Of a DNA stretch of 64,000 nucleotides, positions 1 to 7,847 are shown piece after piece. The first letter of the stretch is position 1. The number at the start of each line of letters is the position of its first letter. Position numbers and translations under genes: made by a program. This DNA is from Chitinophagales bacterium (lineage in GTDB: Bacteria; Bacteroidota; Bacteroidia; Chitinophagales; Saprospiraceae), in NCBI GenBank assembly GCA_013298845.1, contig JAAFJN010000001.1, positions 496,001 to 560,000 of the forward strand, in the 5' to 3' direction. The notes beneath the pieces were generated by a model. It was not told where the DNA came from. It worked only from the letters and a program-made list of their open reading frames with translations, and made no database searches.

Positions 1-74
1 AAGGCCGCAAAATGCCGCACCATTGCCGCGCCCACAAAACCCGTTGCGCCGGTGATAAAAATACTTTTGCTCAT
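1..74 (-). CDS. NAD-dependent epimerase/dehydratase, N-terminal fragment (OleD-like by context)
   Basis: Only the first 24 codons are inside the window; the rest lies beyond the left edge. The visible N-terminus is a beta strand followed by GATGFVG, the glycine-rich NAD(P)-binding turn of extended short-chain dehydrogenases and epimerases. Its ATG is 3 bases after the stop of the acyl-adenylate ligase, so it is co-transcribed with it. In the known OleABCD pathway OleD is an NADPH-dependent reductase of this fold encoded beside OleC, and that role is inferred here from context only. The fold is well supported; the substrate is not. Confidence 0.7.
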   Translation of the reverse strand, partial: MSKSIFITGATGFVGAAMVRHFAA

Positions 75-77
75 GGG

Positions 78-1604
78 CTAACGGTTTAAATGTTCCTGTA
101 AACGTTGGCGCAGCGCATTTTTATCCACTTTTTGCTGGCGACCGCCCCGGGGCAGGGTTTCAAAAAAGATCAGATCGGGCAAGGCTTCCCCGTCAATGGA
201 AAAATCGCCGTTTTCTAATTGTTTCCGAAATGCCGCCGGGGCAAGTTGGGTGTGGGTTTCGACAAAAAGTGCCACCACTTCGTCGTGTTGTTGTTCGTCA
301 AATACGCCCACAAACGCCGATTCTACCACGCCGGGAATGCGATTAATGGTCGGTTCGTACAAACCCGGGTACAGGTTAAAGTTTCGGCGGATAATCATGT
401 CTTTTTTGCGGCCCGTGAGCACAATACGTCCTTTTGCGTCCAAAAAGCCCAAATCACCGCTGGCGTGCCAGGCATCGCGGGCGCTCAGGTGCAGGTATCG
501 TGCGTAGGTCTGCGGGGAGCGTAGGAGAATTTCGCCGTCGGGGGCAATTTGTAGTTCGACGCCGGGAACGGGTTGGCCCAAAATATCCCCCGCGTCGGTG
601 GGCAAAGTGGCTTTTTCCCGGCCATCTATGGTGGCAACAACTAAGTTTTCGGTCATGCCGTACAAACACGTTAATTGAACATGATGGGGCAAAACGCGGA
701 TAAAACGTTCCAAAAAAGAGCGGTAAACCGGCGCTGATCCCATAAAACAGTGTTGCAAACAAGCGGGCAATACTTCGTTCCGTTGCTCCGCCCGGATGAT
801 CAGGGGCAAATAATCGGACGGCGGACCAAACAAGGTCGTGATTTGGTGTTGTTCGATAAACTGAATTTTCGCTTCGGGCGAAAGGTGCGGGCTCCACAGG
901 TGGACGGTCACCCCGGCGTTGAGGCCAATGAGCGCGAATTGCGGTAAATGTGTGGCCAAAGCGCGGTTTTTGCCTTGGCCCAACAAATCGGCAATTTGCC
1001 GCACCGAAACGCCCAACGCACCCACCTGGTGCACCACGCCTTTTGGCAAAGCCGTGGACCCGGAGGTGTAGGTAATTAAAAATTCATCGGTATCGGATAA
1101 GCCCTCTTCTTCGTTAAGGCCCGTTTCCGCTTGCAGGATTTTCCGGAAAGGCGTGTGTTTTTGGACAATGGGCAACCAATTTCCCGTGGCGATGGTGCGC
1201 AATTGCGGCGAATAAGGGAAATAAATGCCTTTTTTCGACCACCAAAAATACAAAAAACGGATAATCGGGTGCTCTTGGAGCAGCAAAAGGCGGTAATCCA
1301 CAAAAGCCCATTGCGCGTTGAGTTGCCGGAGTTTTTCGCGGTAATTATCGCGGCCCATTTCGGGATCAACGATGGCCAATTGTAGCCCACAGCGCATGGC
1401 GGCGTAGGTCAGGCACACAAAATTCGCGTCGGGAGCGGCGGCGACCACGGCAATATCGCCCTTCCGAACGCCCAAAGCGCGCAAACCGGCCGCCATCCGG
1501 GCCGAAGTTTCCAGCACATCACCCACTAAAAGCGTGCGTTGGGATTCCACCATCGCCGGGGTATCGGCGGGGCGCTCGTGTAATAATTGCAATAAAGTAT
1601 TCAT
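78..1604 (-). CDS. AMP-dependent acyl synthetase/ligase, OleC-like
   Basis: This 508-residue enzyme of the ANL superfamily activates a carboxylate as acyl-AMP. The phosphate-binding loop TSGSTALPKG is near residues 180-189, the YGMTE motif near 315, and GRKKDMI near 400 marks the hinge to the small C-terminal domain. The core has OleC-type wording (LPQFAL after the P-loop, GSAPV before YGMTE). OleC makes beta-lactones from beta-hydroxy acids in olefin synthesis, whereas ordinary members are acyl-CoA or acyl-ACP ligases; I cannot separate these by eye. The gene starts 16 bases after the ketosynthase stop and is followed after 3 bases by an epimerase. The ligase fold is sure, the substrate is inferred. 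Confidence 0.85.
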   Translation of the reverse strand: MNTLLQLLHERPADTPAMVESQRTLLVGDVLETSARMAAGLRALGVRKGDIAVVAAAPDANFVCLTYAAMRCGLQLAIVDPEMGRDNYREKLRQLNAQWAFVDYRLLLLQEHPIIRFLYFWWSKKGIYFPYSPQLRTIATGNWLPIVQKHTPFRKILQAETGLNEEEGLSDTDEFLITYTSGSTALPKGVVHQVGALGVSVRQIADLLGQGKNRALATHLPQFALIGLNAGVTVHLWSPHLSPEAKIQFIEQHQITTLFGPPSDYLPLIIRAEQRNEVLPACLQHCFMGSAPVYRSFLERFIRVLPHHVQLTCLYGMTENLVVATIDGREKATLPTDAGDILGQPVPGVELQIAPDGEILLRSPQTYARYLHLSARDAWHASGDLGFLDAKGRIVLTGRKKDMIIRRNFNLYPGLYEPTINRIPGVVESAFVGVFDEQQHDEVVALFVETHTQLAPAAFRKQLENGDFSIDGEALPDLIFFETLPRGGRQQKVDKNALRQRLQEHLNR

Positions 1605-1620
1605 AAAAGAAGGCAGAGGG

Positions 1621-2616
1621 TTACCAGATCATGAGTTGGACGGAAGCACTAACCCCGGCGGCCAAACCCAACCAGGCGACTTTATCCCCTTTTTTGACTT
1701 CGCCCCGCGAGAGGCGGCGGTGCATGGCCAACGGAATGGACGCGGCGGCGGTATTGCCGTAGTGTTGAAAGGTTTCTTCCAAAACATTGGGCCGCAGGTG
1801 CGTTAAATCGCTGATGAGCCGGTTGGTGCTGCCCGATACCTGGTGGGTGAAAAAGTGTTGAATATCATCGGGATTCCACCCGGCTTCGGTGGCGCACTGG
1901 TGAAAAAACGCGGTGCCATTTTGGGCCAATACCTGTTTTAATTCCACCGTTTGGCCTTCAAAATAGGTTTTTTCCATATCGCGCGGATACATGGAACCGC
2001 CCCCTTTAATGGTGCACAATTGCCAGTGTTCGCCTTCGGTCATAAACTTTTGGTACACAATCCCACTTTCGTCGTCGGAGGCGGTGACCAACAGGGCCGC
2101 GCCCGCGTCGCCGAGGCTAAAAGCGGCCAGGTGTTTCACCAGATGGTCTTTGTTGGTGAGGTGAAACGGAATGGTATCGCTTGGTTTTTCGCCGTTGGCA
2201 ATCAGAACGGAACGGTACATCCCCGATTGAATCAACGCGGAAGCCATGAGCAGGGCGCTGGTGACGCTGTTGCAAGCATTTTTAACGTCGGCGGCGGGGC
2301 AGCGCAAACCGAGTTTGTGCTGGACCATATTGGCGGTTGCGGGTTCAATGAGATCGGCACTGGCGGCGGCGAAAATGAGAAAATCAATGTTTTCGGCCCC
2401 GATTTTTTCCACAATGGGCCGGGCGGCTGCCACGGCCAAATCGGATACTTGTTCGTCGGTGGCCGCAAAATGTCGGTTTTCACTACCAAATAATTTGTGC
2501 AAACTACCGGGCGGCAGGATACGGGAGGCAGCATTTACAAGGTTTTCCATGTCGGTGTTGCCCACTTTATTCGCGGGCAAATACACCGAGATGTCTTTAA
2601 TTTTTGCTTTTATCAT
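1621..2616 (-). CDS. 3-oxoacyl-ACP synthase III family ketosynthase (FabH/OleA-like)
   Basis: A thiolase-fold condensing enzyme of 331 residues. The catalytic triad is complete: Cys115 in NACNS, His258 in THQ and Asn288 in GNTA, so decarboxylative or head-to-head Claisen condensation is possible. I chose the ATG at 2616, which overlaps the stop of the diiron gene by one base (TAATG) and gives the usual N-terminus MIKAKI; an upstream ATG at 2646 would add ten unrelated residues and overlap the previous gene by 31 bases. Housekeeping FabH is an alternative, but the operon with a diiron oxygenase and an acyl-adenylate ligase argues for a specialised pathway. Confidence 0.88.
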   Translation of the reverse strand: MIKAKIKDISVYLPANKVGNTDMENLVNAASRILPPGSLHKLFGSENRHFAATDEQVSDLAVAAARPIVEKIGAENIDFLIFAAASADLIEPATANMVQHKLGLRCPAADVKNACNSVTSALLMASALIQSGMYRSVLIANGEKPSDTIPFHLTNKDHLVKHLAAFSLGDAGAALLVTASDDESGIVYQKFMTEGEHWQLCTIKGGGSMYPRDMEKTYFEGQTVELKQVLAQNGTAFFHQCATEAGWNPDDIQHFFTHQVSGSTNRLISDLTHLRPNVLEETFQHYGNTAAASIPLAMHRRLSRGEVKKGDKVAWLGLAAGVSASVQLMIW

Positions 2617-3506
2617 TATATAGTAACGTTCATTATCCAGCGCCAAAGTGGGCGGGTGATGGCATTAAATCCGTTAAACTCCTGCACAAATTCGATGGTG
2701 TCTTTCAGGCAGTGTTTACTCAGTTTATCGCGCAGGTTGCGGCTGGCTGCTTTGGTGTATGCTTTGGGGTTTTCGACGCCAATTCTTTCAAAAATGGTAT
2801 CGTTGACGTATAAAGTGCGCAAAAAGTAGAGGTTAAGCAGTACGATGATGCTATACGTCGTACGGCGGAAAAAGCCAGCGTTTTGGGTGTAGCGTTGCAA
2901 CCACAATTTGGCGTAATGGATATGCCGCCCCTCTTCGATATTGTGCAGTTCGGATACTTTGCGCAATACGTTCAAAACGGCTTTGTCGCGGCGAATATAT
3001 TTGCCGTAAATATCGGTCATTAATTCTATCGCCAGTACAGAAATAAAAAGGCCGTCGTCGGGCATATAACGCACAGTGAGTTTGCTCCAGAAGCGGTGCC
3101 AAAAACCTGCCGTGATGGGTTTTCCGCCAATTTTATCAATGGCCGCGCTAAACATTTCCTGGTGGCGGCACTCTTCGATCAGTTCGCGCAACAAAAAACG
3201 GTATTCGACGGAATCGGGCGTGAGGGTGAGTAGCCGACGGTTAAAAAACATGCAGGCCAACCCCTCGGTCCAGGCGTACGAATACATACTTTGTACAACT
3301 TCGTGGCGGCCCAGTTCGCGTTGTTGTTCGGGCGTGAGCCGGTCCCAAAGCGGGTGTCCCTGCAAGGAAATCAGGACATTGGGTAAAAAAGTGTCGTGGT
3401 CTTGCACCGGTTCGTGCCAGGGGACGAATGTTTCGGGCAATAAAGGTTTTTCTTTGCTAATGCGGATAAGCCGCTCGATAGTTTCGTCTGAAAATGCTGC
3501 TGACAT
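2616..3506 (-). CDS. AurF-like diiron oxygenase
   Basis: This 296-residue, all-helical protein has the carboxylate and histidine pattern of the AurF/CmlI family of dinuclear iron oxygenases: Glu81, then E112xxH115 within ELIEECRHQE, and a second cluster EEGRHIH at 191-197. AurF oxidises an aryl amine and CmlI a related amine; other family members hydroxylate carrier-bound acyl chains. It is the first gene of the minus-strand operon and overlaps the ketosynthase by one base. Members are also annotated as metal-dependent hydrolases, which reflects the same fold. The metal site is visible; the substrate is unknown. Confidence 0.75.
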   Translation of the reverse strand: MSAAFSDETIERLIRISKEKPLLPETFVPWHEPVQDHDTFLPNVLISLQGHPLWDRLTPEQQRELGRHEVVQSMYSYAWTEGLACMFFNRRLLTLTPDSVEYRFLLRELIEECRHQEMFSAAIDKIGGKPITAGFWHRFWSKLTVRYMPDDGLFISVLAIELMTDIYGKYIRRDKAVLNVLRKVSELHNIEEGRHIHYAKLWLQRYTQNAGFFRRTTYSIIVLLNLYFLRTLYVNDTIFERIGVENPKAYTKAASRNLRDKLSKHCLKDTIEFVQEFNGFNAITRPLWRWIMNVTI

Positions 3507-3677
3507 AAGTAGTTGATTTTTATGGCTGCAAAGTAGCGGGTAAAAAAAGTCGCTGGTTTATACTTTTTCGGCAAGCGATATAATTTTTTTAATTGAATAC
3601 GAGGAATTTTTGTGTCCAAAGTCCAAAGTCTAAAAAAAATTGTTGCCCTCCCCTTGCGAGTTTGAAACAAAAAGTAT

Positions 3678-3685
3678 TACATTTG
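3678..3685 (+). promoter_or_regulatory. Bacteroidota -7 promoter element TACATTTG
   Basis: TACATTTG matches the primary-sigma consensus TAnnTTTG of this phylum, and a TTG lies 21 bases upstream at 3654-3656 as a possible -33 element. It sits 20 bases before the ATG of the glucosaminidase-domain gene. Confidence 0.55.
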
Positions 3686-3704
3686 CAACAAAAAATGTTT
3701 CAAG

Positions 3705-4427
3705 ATGAGACAAAAGTCATTAAAGCGTTTGATTATCAATCAGTTTATTAAATTTCGCCGTTTCAATAATCGCTATGCTATGGTTCAGTTTGTTAAAAAA
3801 AATTGGTTTGTTGTAGGTTTGGTCATTTTGGGGATGGCCTATTTTCGCAAAGAATTAAAAGCCTACTTTAAGGCGGAGGCGCTGCCGACGCAGGAAAAAT
3901 TTACGCAGGCACCCGCTGCCGACAAGGCGGGGCAATCGCTGTTTGGGGTGGGAAACGAAGCCACTACGGGCGGCAACAACGTTCCCATGCCCGACATCAG
4001 CACCCCGGATGCCAAGTCGTTTTTGCTTCGGTTTGGCAAAGTGGCCAAAGGGGAACACGAAAAATACAAAATACCCGCATCGGCGTTTTTGGCTTTGGCT
4101 TACGTCAATAGCCACGCGGGCCAACGCGCCATTGTGGGCGAGGGCAATAATTATTTTGCGCGGCTGTGCGGCAGTAATTGGGACGGTGAGCGCATCGAAA
4201 TAGGCAGCACTTGTTTCCGGCAATACCCCAAGGCCTGGGATAGTTTCCGCGACGCCAGCAGCCAGTTGTCGGCTACCCGTTGGGCGCAAACCTTAATTGA
4301 GGAAAAAGACCTGAAATGGGAACATTGGGTAAAGGCATTTGCCGACAATGGTTATTCGGACGTAAAAAATGCCGAGGAAGAAATGGCGAAAGTTATCCGG
4401 GCGTACCGTTTATTTGAACTTGATTAG
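3705..4427 (+). CDS. Membrane-anchored glucosaminidase-domain protein
   Basis: The 240-residue protein has a basic N-terminus, one membrane span at about residues 33-47, a low-complexity linker, and a C-terminal domain (about 105-240) that resembles the mannosyl-glycoprotein endo-beta-N-acetylglucosaminidase family (SFLLRFGKVAKGEHEKY, an NYFARLCG stretch, and a final AKVIRAYRLF helix). Such domains cleave glycan strands of peptidoglycan. The span puts the catalytic part in the periplasm. The glutamate normally used as acid is not obvious in the region I expect (the stretch after IPASAFLALAYVNSHAG lacks the usual SQA-E pattern), so activity is uncertain. ATG26 is an alternative start just before the membrane span. 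Confidence 0.7.
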   Translation: MRQKSLKRLIINQFIKFRRFNNRYAMVQFVKKNWFVVGLVILGMAYFRKELKAYFKAEALPTQEKFTQAPAADKAGQSLFGVGNEATTGGNNVPMPDISTPDAKSFLLRFGKVAKGEHEKYKIPASAFLALAYVNSHAGQRAIVGEGNNYFARLCGSNWDGERIEIGSTCFRQYPKAWDSFRDASSQLSATRWAQTLIEEKDLKWEHWVKAFADNGYSDVKNAEEEMAKVIRAYRLFELD

Positions 4428-4563
4428 CCCTTCCGGCGAATATTCAATGTGGCGCGTGCCGCCCCGCCAAGGTTTTTATGGGCGTCTTAGGGTGTCCTTT
4501 GGGCGTTTGGGGTTGGGCAGCACGCTTCCACATCTTCTCGGGGGGGCATAACCGGTTTAGGGT

Positions 4564-5151
4564 ATGAGCAGTTCCCAAGGGTGCATAATTAATTCATTTT
4601 TGTTGGCTTTTCGGGTTTTGAACCGGGGCCGGGCGGCTTTTTTCACCCTCGAAAAAAGCCACGCGGCCCTTTTGGTTGCGGCTTCGCGGCCCGGATCATT
4701 TTCCCAACTATTTACCAACGGTGCGCGTTGGATGCACGGCGCGTACGGGGTACTGCACGGTCCGGTTCCGCCATTCCCGGTGGCCGTGCGGTGGGAGCGT
4801 TATGGTTGGTGGAAATATGGCATCAGTGCGGCGGGTGCGCTGGTTGTGTTTGCAGTGCCCGCGCCTTTTTGGGCGCAAATGGGTTTGTTTGTTGCCGTTT
4901 TTTACGCCATTGAAGTGCAATTGTTGTTTTTGTTTCCGTTGTTGATGTTCGGTGCTCCAGCGCCCGTGCGCACGAGCGTACGAATGGTGTGGCAAGTGGG
5001 CTTTTTCCGGGCTTGGCTAACGACCATCGTACTGGCGGCGTATATGCTGGCGGGGTTATTGCGCTGGCGGTCGCCGTTGCGGCATTGGTGCATCGGGTGT
5101 TTGTGCGTGGTGTTTTGGGCCGACAAGTTGTACACCGTGCGGGATTCCTAA
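4564..5151 (+). CDS. Hypothetical integral membrane protein
   Basis: A 195-residue protein I do not recognise. About four hydrophobic spans are visible in the second two thirds (around residues 85-100, 104-125, 140-160 and 170-182), separated by short basic loops. Base composition and codon use resemble the neighbours, and no other frame competes. It stands alone between the glucosaminidase gene and the Crp/Fnr regulator, with no clear promoter. The start is uncertain: the first 60 residues are not hydrophobic and the ATG at 4564 is simply the first in frame. Confidence 0.5.
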   Translation: MSSSQGCIINSFLLAFRVLNRGRAAFFTLEKSHAALLVAASRPGSFSQLFTNGARWMHGAYGVLHGPVPPFPVAVRWERYGWWKYGISAAGALVVFAVPAPFWAQMGLFVAVFYAIEVQLLFLFPLLMFGAPAPVRTSVRMVWQVGFFRAWLTTIVLAAYMLAGLLRWRSPLRHWCIGCLCVVFWADKLYTVRDS

Positions 5152-5271
5152 AAACTTAACCCGCGTTTTTTGGGTTTGGCGCAGCGCGGTTTTTATACCT
5201 TTACGCGCTGAACTATAATCAAACAACCGATTTTTAACATTTGTGCAGCACGAAAAGGCAGCGATTACATT

Positions 5272-5853
5272 ATGCAGGAACAACACTTTTTGACAACTAT
5301 TTTTAACGAAAAAAATTTTACCCAAGAACAGTTAACCCATGTATTAAGCCAGTATCAGCGGATGGAATTTGCTAAAAACGACTTTTTGGTAAAGGAAAAT
5401 ACAACGGCCGGGTTTTACTATTTTATGCAAACCGGTTACGCCCGGTCGTACGCCATAGATTTGGAGGGCAACGACATTAGTACCAAATTTTTTAGCACCG
5501 GCGATATTGTGATTGACTGGCATTCTTATTTTTTAAAAACAAAATGCCGCGAAAATATCCAGGCGATTACCCCGTGCGTTGCCTGGAAAATTACTTTTGA
5601 AAATTTTATGAAATTGTTCAACATTGAGGCATTCAGGGAGGTGGGCCGAACCCGCCTGGTGAACAATTATTTTGAGTTAAAAAACCATACGGTTTCGGTG
5701 ATTGCCGATCCGGCCAAAGACCGGTATTTGAACCTGCTTGCGTCAAAACCGGATATTATTCAAAATGTCCCGCTGAAACAAATTGCGACTTATTTGGGCA
5801 TCACCGATACCTCTTTGAGTAGAATTAGAAAAGAAATAGCCGATACAAAATGA
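5272..5853 (+). CDS. Crp/Fnr family transcriptional regulator
   Basis: This 193-residue regulator has an N-terminal cyclic-nucleotide-binding-type beta-roll (about 25-115; the pattern of a FYYFMQTGYARSY strand pair followed by a GDIVIDWHSY turn is typical of the Bacteroidota branch) and a C-terminal helix-turn-helix at about 160-190 (VPLKQIATYLGITDTSLSRI). No cysteine cluster for an iron-sulfur centre and no canonical cAMP-binding arginine-serine pair is visible, so the ligand is unknown. Its stop overlaps the next ATG (ATGA), so it is translationally coupled to a membrane protein it may control. Confidence 0.88.
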   Translation: MQEQHFLTTIFNEKNFTQEQLTHVLSQYQRMEFAKNDFLVKENTTAGFYYFMQTGYARSYAIDLEGNDISTKFFSTGDIVIDWHSYFLKTKCRENIQAITPCVAWKITFENFMKLFNIEAFREVGRTRLVNNYFELKNHTVSVIADPAKDRYLNLLASKPDIIQNVPLKQIATYLGITDTSLSRIRKEIADTK

Positions 5854-6557
5854 ACACCCTCGTCCAGTACCCCCTTCCGCAATGGATGTCGATTGCTTTT
5901 TTGATCGCAATTCCCCTGCCTTTTGTGCTGATAACCCTTTTTGTGCGCCGGGAAGCCACTCGATTGCAACAACACCGGGCATTTGGGGTAGTTGCCTTGT
6001 TTTTCGTTTTGTACCTGGCGTATATTGCCCTGGCGAGCCACAATGGATGGTTTAACCGGGTTTCTTTTCCGCCCCGGGTACTTCTGTTGACGACTTTCCC
6101 GTACGCGCTGTTGTTGTTTGGCGGGTTACTAAACACCAATATTTACCAAAATATTTTAAAAAATGCGCCGTTGGAAAGTCTCGTTCGGCTGCATGTTTTC
6201 CGCCTCATTGGGGTGTTTTTTATTTTGCTGGCCGTACACGATGCCCTGCCTAAACCCTTTGCTTTTATCGCGGGTGTTGGCGATATGCTGACGGCCGTGA
6301 GCAGTATTTTTGTGGCGAAAGCCATTCAACAACAAAAACCATACGCCCGGCGGTTAACCTTTTATTGGAACCTGTTTGGGGCTGCCGATATCCTGTTTAC
6401 GGCCATTGCCGCCAATGTGCTGACCAAAATTTCCATCAACACCGGCGCAATGGGCGTTGACGCGCTGGCAGTCTTCCCGTTTTGCATCATTCCGGCCTTT
6501 GCGCCGCCCACCATTCTTTTTTTACATTGGGCTATTTTTAAAAAAATTACCGCCTGA
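5850..6557 (+). CDS. Hypothetical multi-span membrane protein
   Basis: A 235-residue integral membrane protein with about six to seven spans (roughly 12-32, 45-62, 75-95, 115-132, 135-155, 172-192 and 205-228). No signature motif of a transporter or enzyme was recognised. It starts within the stop codon of the Crp/Fnr regulator (ATGA, 4-base overlap), so the two form a two-gene operon, and it is the most likely direct partner or target of that regulator. Both genes resemble a common Bacteroidota pair of sensor-like regulator and unknown membrane protein. Confidence 0.8.
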   Translation: MNTLVQYPLPQWMSIAFLIAIPLPFVLITLFVRREATRLQQHRAFGVVALFFVLYLAYIALASHNGWFNRVSFPPRVLLLTTFPYALLLFGGLLNTNIYQNILKNAPLESLVRLHVFRLIGVFFILLAVHDALPKPFAFIAGVGDMLTAVSSIFVAKAIQQQKPYARRLTFYWNLFGAADILFTAIAANVLTKISINTGAMGVDALAVFPFCIIPAFAPPTILFLHWAIFKKITA

Positions 6558-6601
6558 TTGCTTTCTTGCCATAGGACAAGACGGGCCCCATAACCGCCCT
6601 C

Positions 6602-6609
6602 TACCTTTG
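6602..6609 (+). promoter_or_regulatory. -7 promoter element TACCTTTG
   Basis: TACCTTTG fits TAnnTTTG and lies 32 bases before the ATG of the YCII-domain gene. No clear TTG was found at the expected -33 distance. Confidence 0.45.
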
Positions 6610-6640
6610 CACCGTTGTTAAAAACTAAAACACATTTACA

Positions 6641-6988
6641 ATGGTAAGCAAAAAAGAATTTATGCTTTTGTTCCGCTACGAACCAAGCACCGAGTACCAG
6701 CCCACCGAGGCCGACATGAACGAAATGCACCAGCAATGGGGCGCATTTATTGGCAACATGGCCATTCAGGAAAAACTCGTCAGTACCCACCAATTGGGTT
6801 TTGAGGGCCTGCAAATTTTCGCCGACCGGTCCGTTGGTGAAGGCATCCACATTGCCGAGCGCCAAACACTGGGCGGTAATATGATTATCAGTGCGAATTC
6901 CCTTCTGGAAGCCGCCGAAATGGCCAAAAACTGCCCCATCCTGTCCGTGGGCGGCACTGTAGAGGTACGCGCCATTCAACCCATGTAA
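6641..6988 (+). CDS. YCII-related (DGPF-type) domain protein
   Basis: This 115-residue protein fits the small YCII-related family (ferredoxin-like dimeric fold): an N-terminal beta strand EFMLLFRY, a mid helix with MHQQWGAFI, a strand-turn with GG, then the closing helix SLLEAAEMAKNCP and strand VEVRAI. The biochemical role of the family is largely unknown. Homologues are commonly encoded next to ECF42 sigma factors; here the ECF42-type gene is about 39 kb away at 45710-46987. The next gene, an SRPBCC protein, follows after 53 bases and may be co-transcribed. Confidence 0.8.
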   Translation: MVSKKEFMLLFRYEPSTEYQPTEADMNEMHQQWGAFIGNMAIQEKLVSTHQLGFEGLQIFADRSVGEGIHIAERQTLGGNMIISANSLLEAAEMAKNCPILSVGGTVEVRAIQPM

Positions 6989-7041
6989 CCCTCCCCAATT
7001 TTTCAAAAAACATTCGCATTATTTCTTAAATTTAATTCAAA

Positions 7042-7581
7042 ATGAACAAAAAAATGATTATCTCCATTATAGCCGCCGCCATTATCGCATTTTTAGCCTT
7101 TGGTTTTTACAAAGCATCCGGCCTTACCAATATCCAGATTGTTAGTTCTGTAACCATAAAAGGCACGAAAGAAGAAGTATTTGACATGGTGAAATACCTG
7201 AAAAATTTCCCCAAATGGTCGCCTTTTTTGGCCGAAGATCCCACTCAAAAATACGAAGTGAAAGGCACCGACGGTGCGGTGGGCGCCCAGTACCACTGGG
7301 ATGGCAACGGTGGTAAAGATTTGGGCTACCAGGAAATTGTGAAAGTCGACACGTTCAAATTCATCGGGATGAAATGCGACATTCAAAAACCATTTGTGGC
7401 CAAACCTACCTTTGATTATTATTTTGCCGAAACGCCCAACGGAATCGAGGTAAAACAAGATTTTAAAGTGCAGTCCGGTTTGGTGGATGCGTTTTTTATG
7501 TGGCTTTTTAACGCAAAAGCCGGGATGGAAAAAACCAACGCGCAGGGTTTGAGTTTGCTCAAAAAAGCCGTTGAACAGTAA
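7042..7581 (+). CDS. SRPBCC (START-like) domain protein with N-terminal anchor
   Basis: The 179-residue protein begins with a lysine-rich start and a hydrophobic helix (residues 4-22) that should anchor it to the membrane or act as a signal. The rest is a polyketide-cyclase/SRPBCC ligand-binding fold, shown by VFDMVKYLKNFPKWSPF, a YHWDGNGGKDLGYQEI strand pair and a long C-terminal helix. Members bind hydrophobic ligands; the ligand here is unknown. It follows the YCII gene by 53 bases. Only a few bases after its stop a 7-bp repeat array begins. Confidence 0.78.
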   Translation: MNKKMIISIIAAAIIAFLAFGFYKASGLTNIQIVSSVTIKGTKEEVFDMVKYLKNFPKWSPFLAEDPTQKYEVKGTDGAVGAQYHWDGNGGKDLGYQEIVKVDTFKFIGMKCDIQKPFVAKPTFDYYFAETPNGIEVKQDFKVQSGLVDAFFMWLFNAKAGMEKTNAQGLSLLKKAVEQ

Positions 7582-7586
7582 TAAAA

Positions 7587-7653
7587 CGAACACCGAACAC
7601 CGAACACCGAACACCGAACACCGAACACCGAACACCGAACACCGAACACCGAA
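7587..7653. repeat. Heptad tandem repeat (cgaacac)n, left arm of element A
   Basis: About nine and a half near-perfect tandem copies of the 7-bp unit cgaacac start 6 bases after the stop of the SRPBCC gene. The complementary unit gtgttcg reappears 70 bases downstream, so the two arrays form an inverted pair. Confidence 0.95.
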
Positions 7654-7723
7654 AAAAATAATACATATCTAATTATTTGTTTTTTGGCAAAAAAAAATAT
7701 CACGTCGCGATCCGATAAATACA

Positions 7724-7771
7724 CTTCGGTGTTCGGTGTTCAATTGTTCGATGTTCAACGGTTCGGTGTTT
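7724..7771. repeat. Heptad repeat, right arm of element A (ggtgttc units)
   Basis: Degenerate copies of ggtgttc/gatgttc, the reverse complement of the left arm, run to within 80 bases of the MFS transporter start. The 70-base spacer between the arms is A/T-rich and contains no gene. Confidence 0.85.
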
Positions 7772-7847
7772 ACAAAACTCGGCTTCTTTTTTGTTTCTCG
7801 CAGTTGCACTACCTTTACCCGCTAACGAGATCATCAATTCAACGTAA

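Noticed and set aside
3614-3634. Short caaagtc/gtccaaa heptad run before the glucosaminidase gene
   Set aside because: Only about three units and no inverted partner were seen; it may be a remnant but is too short to report as an element.
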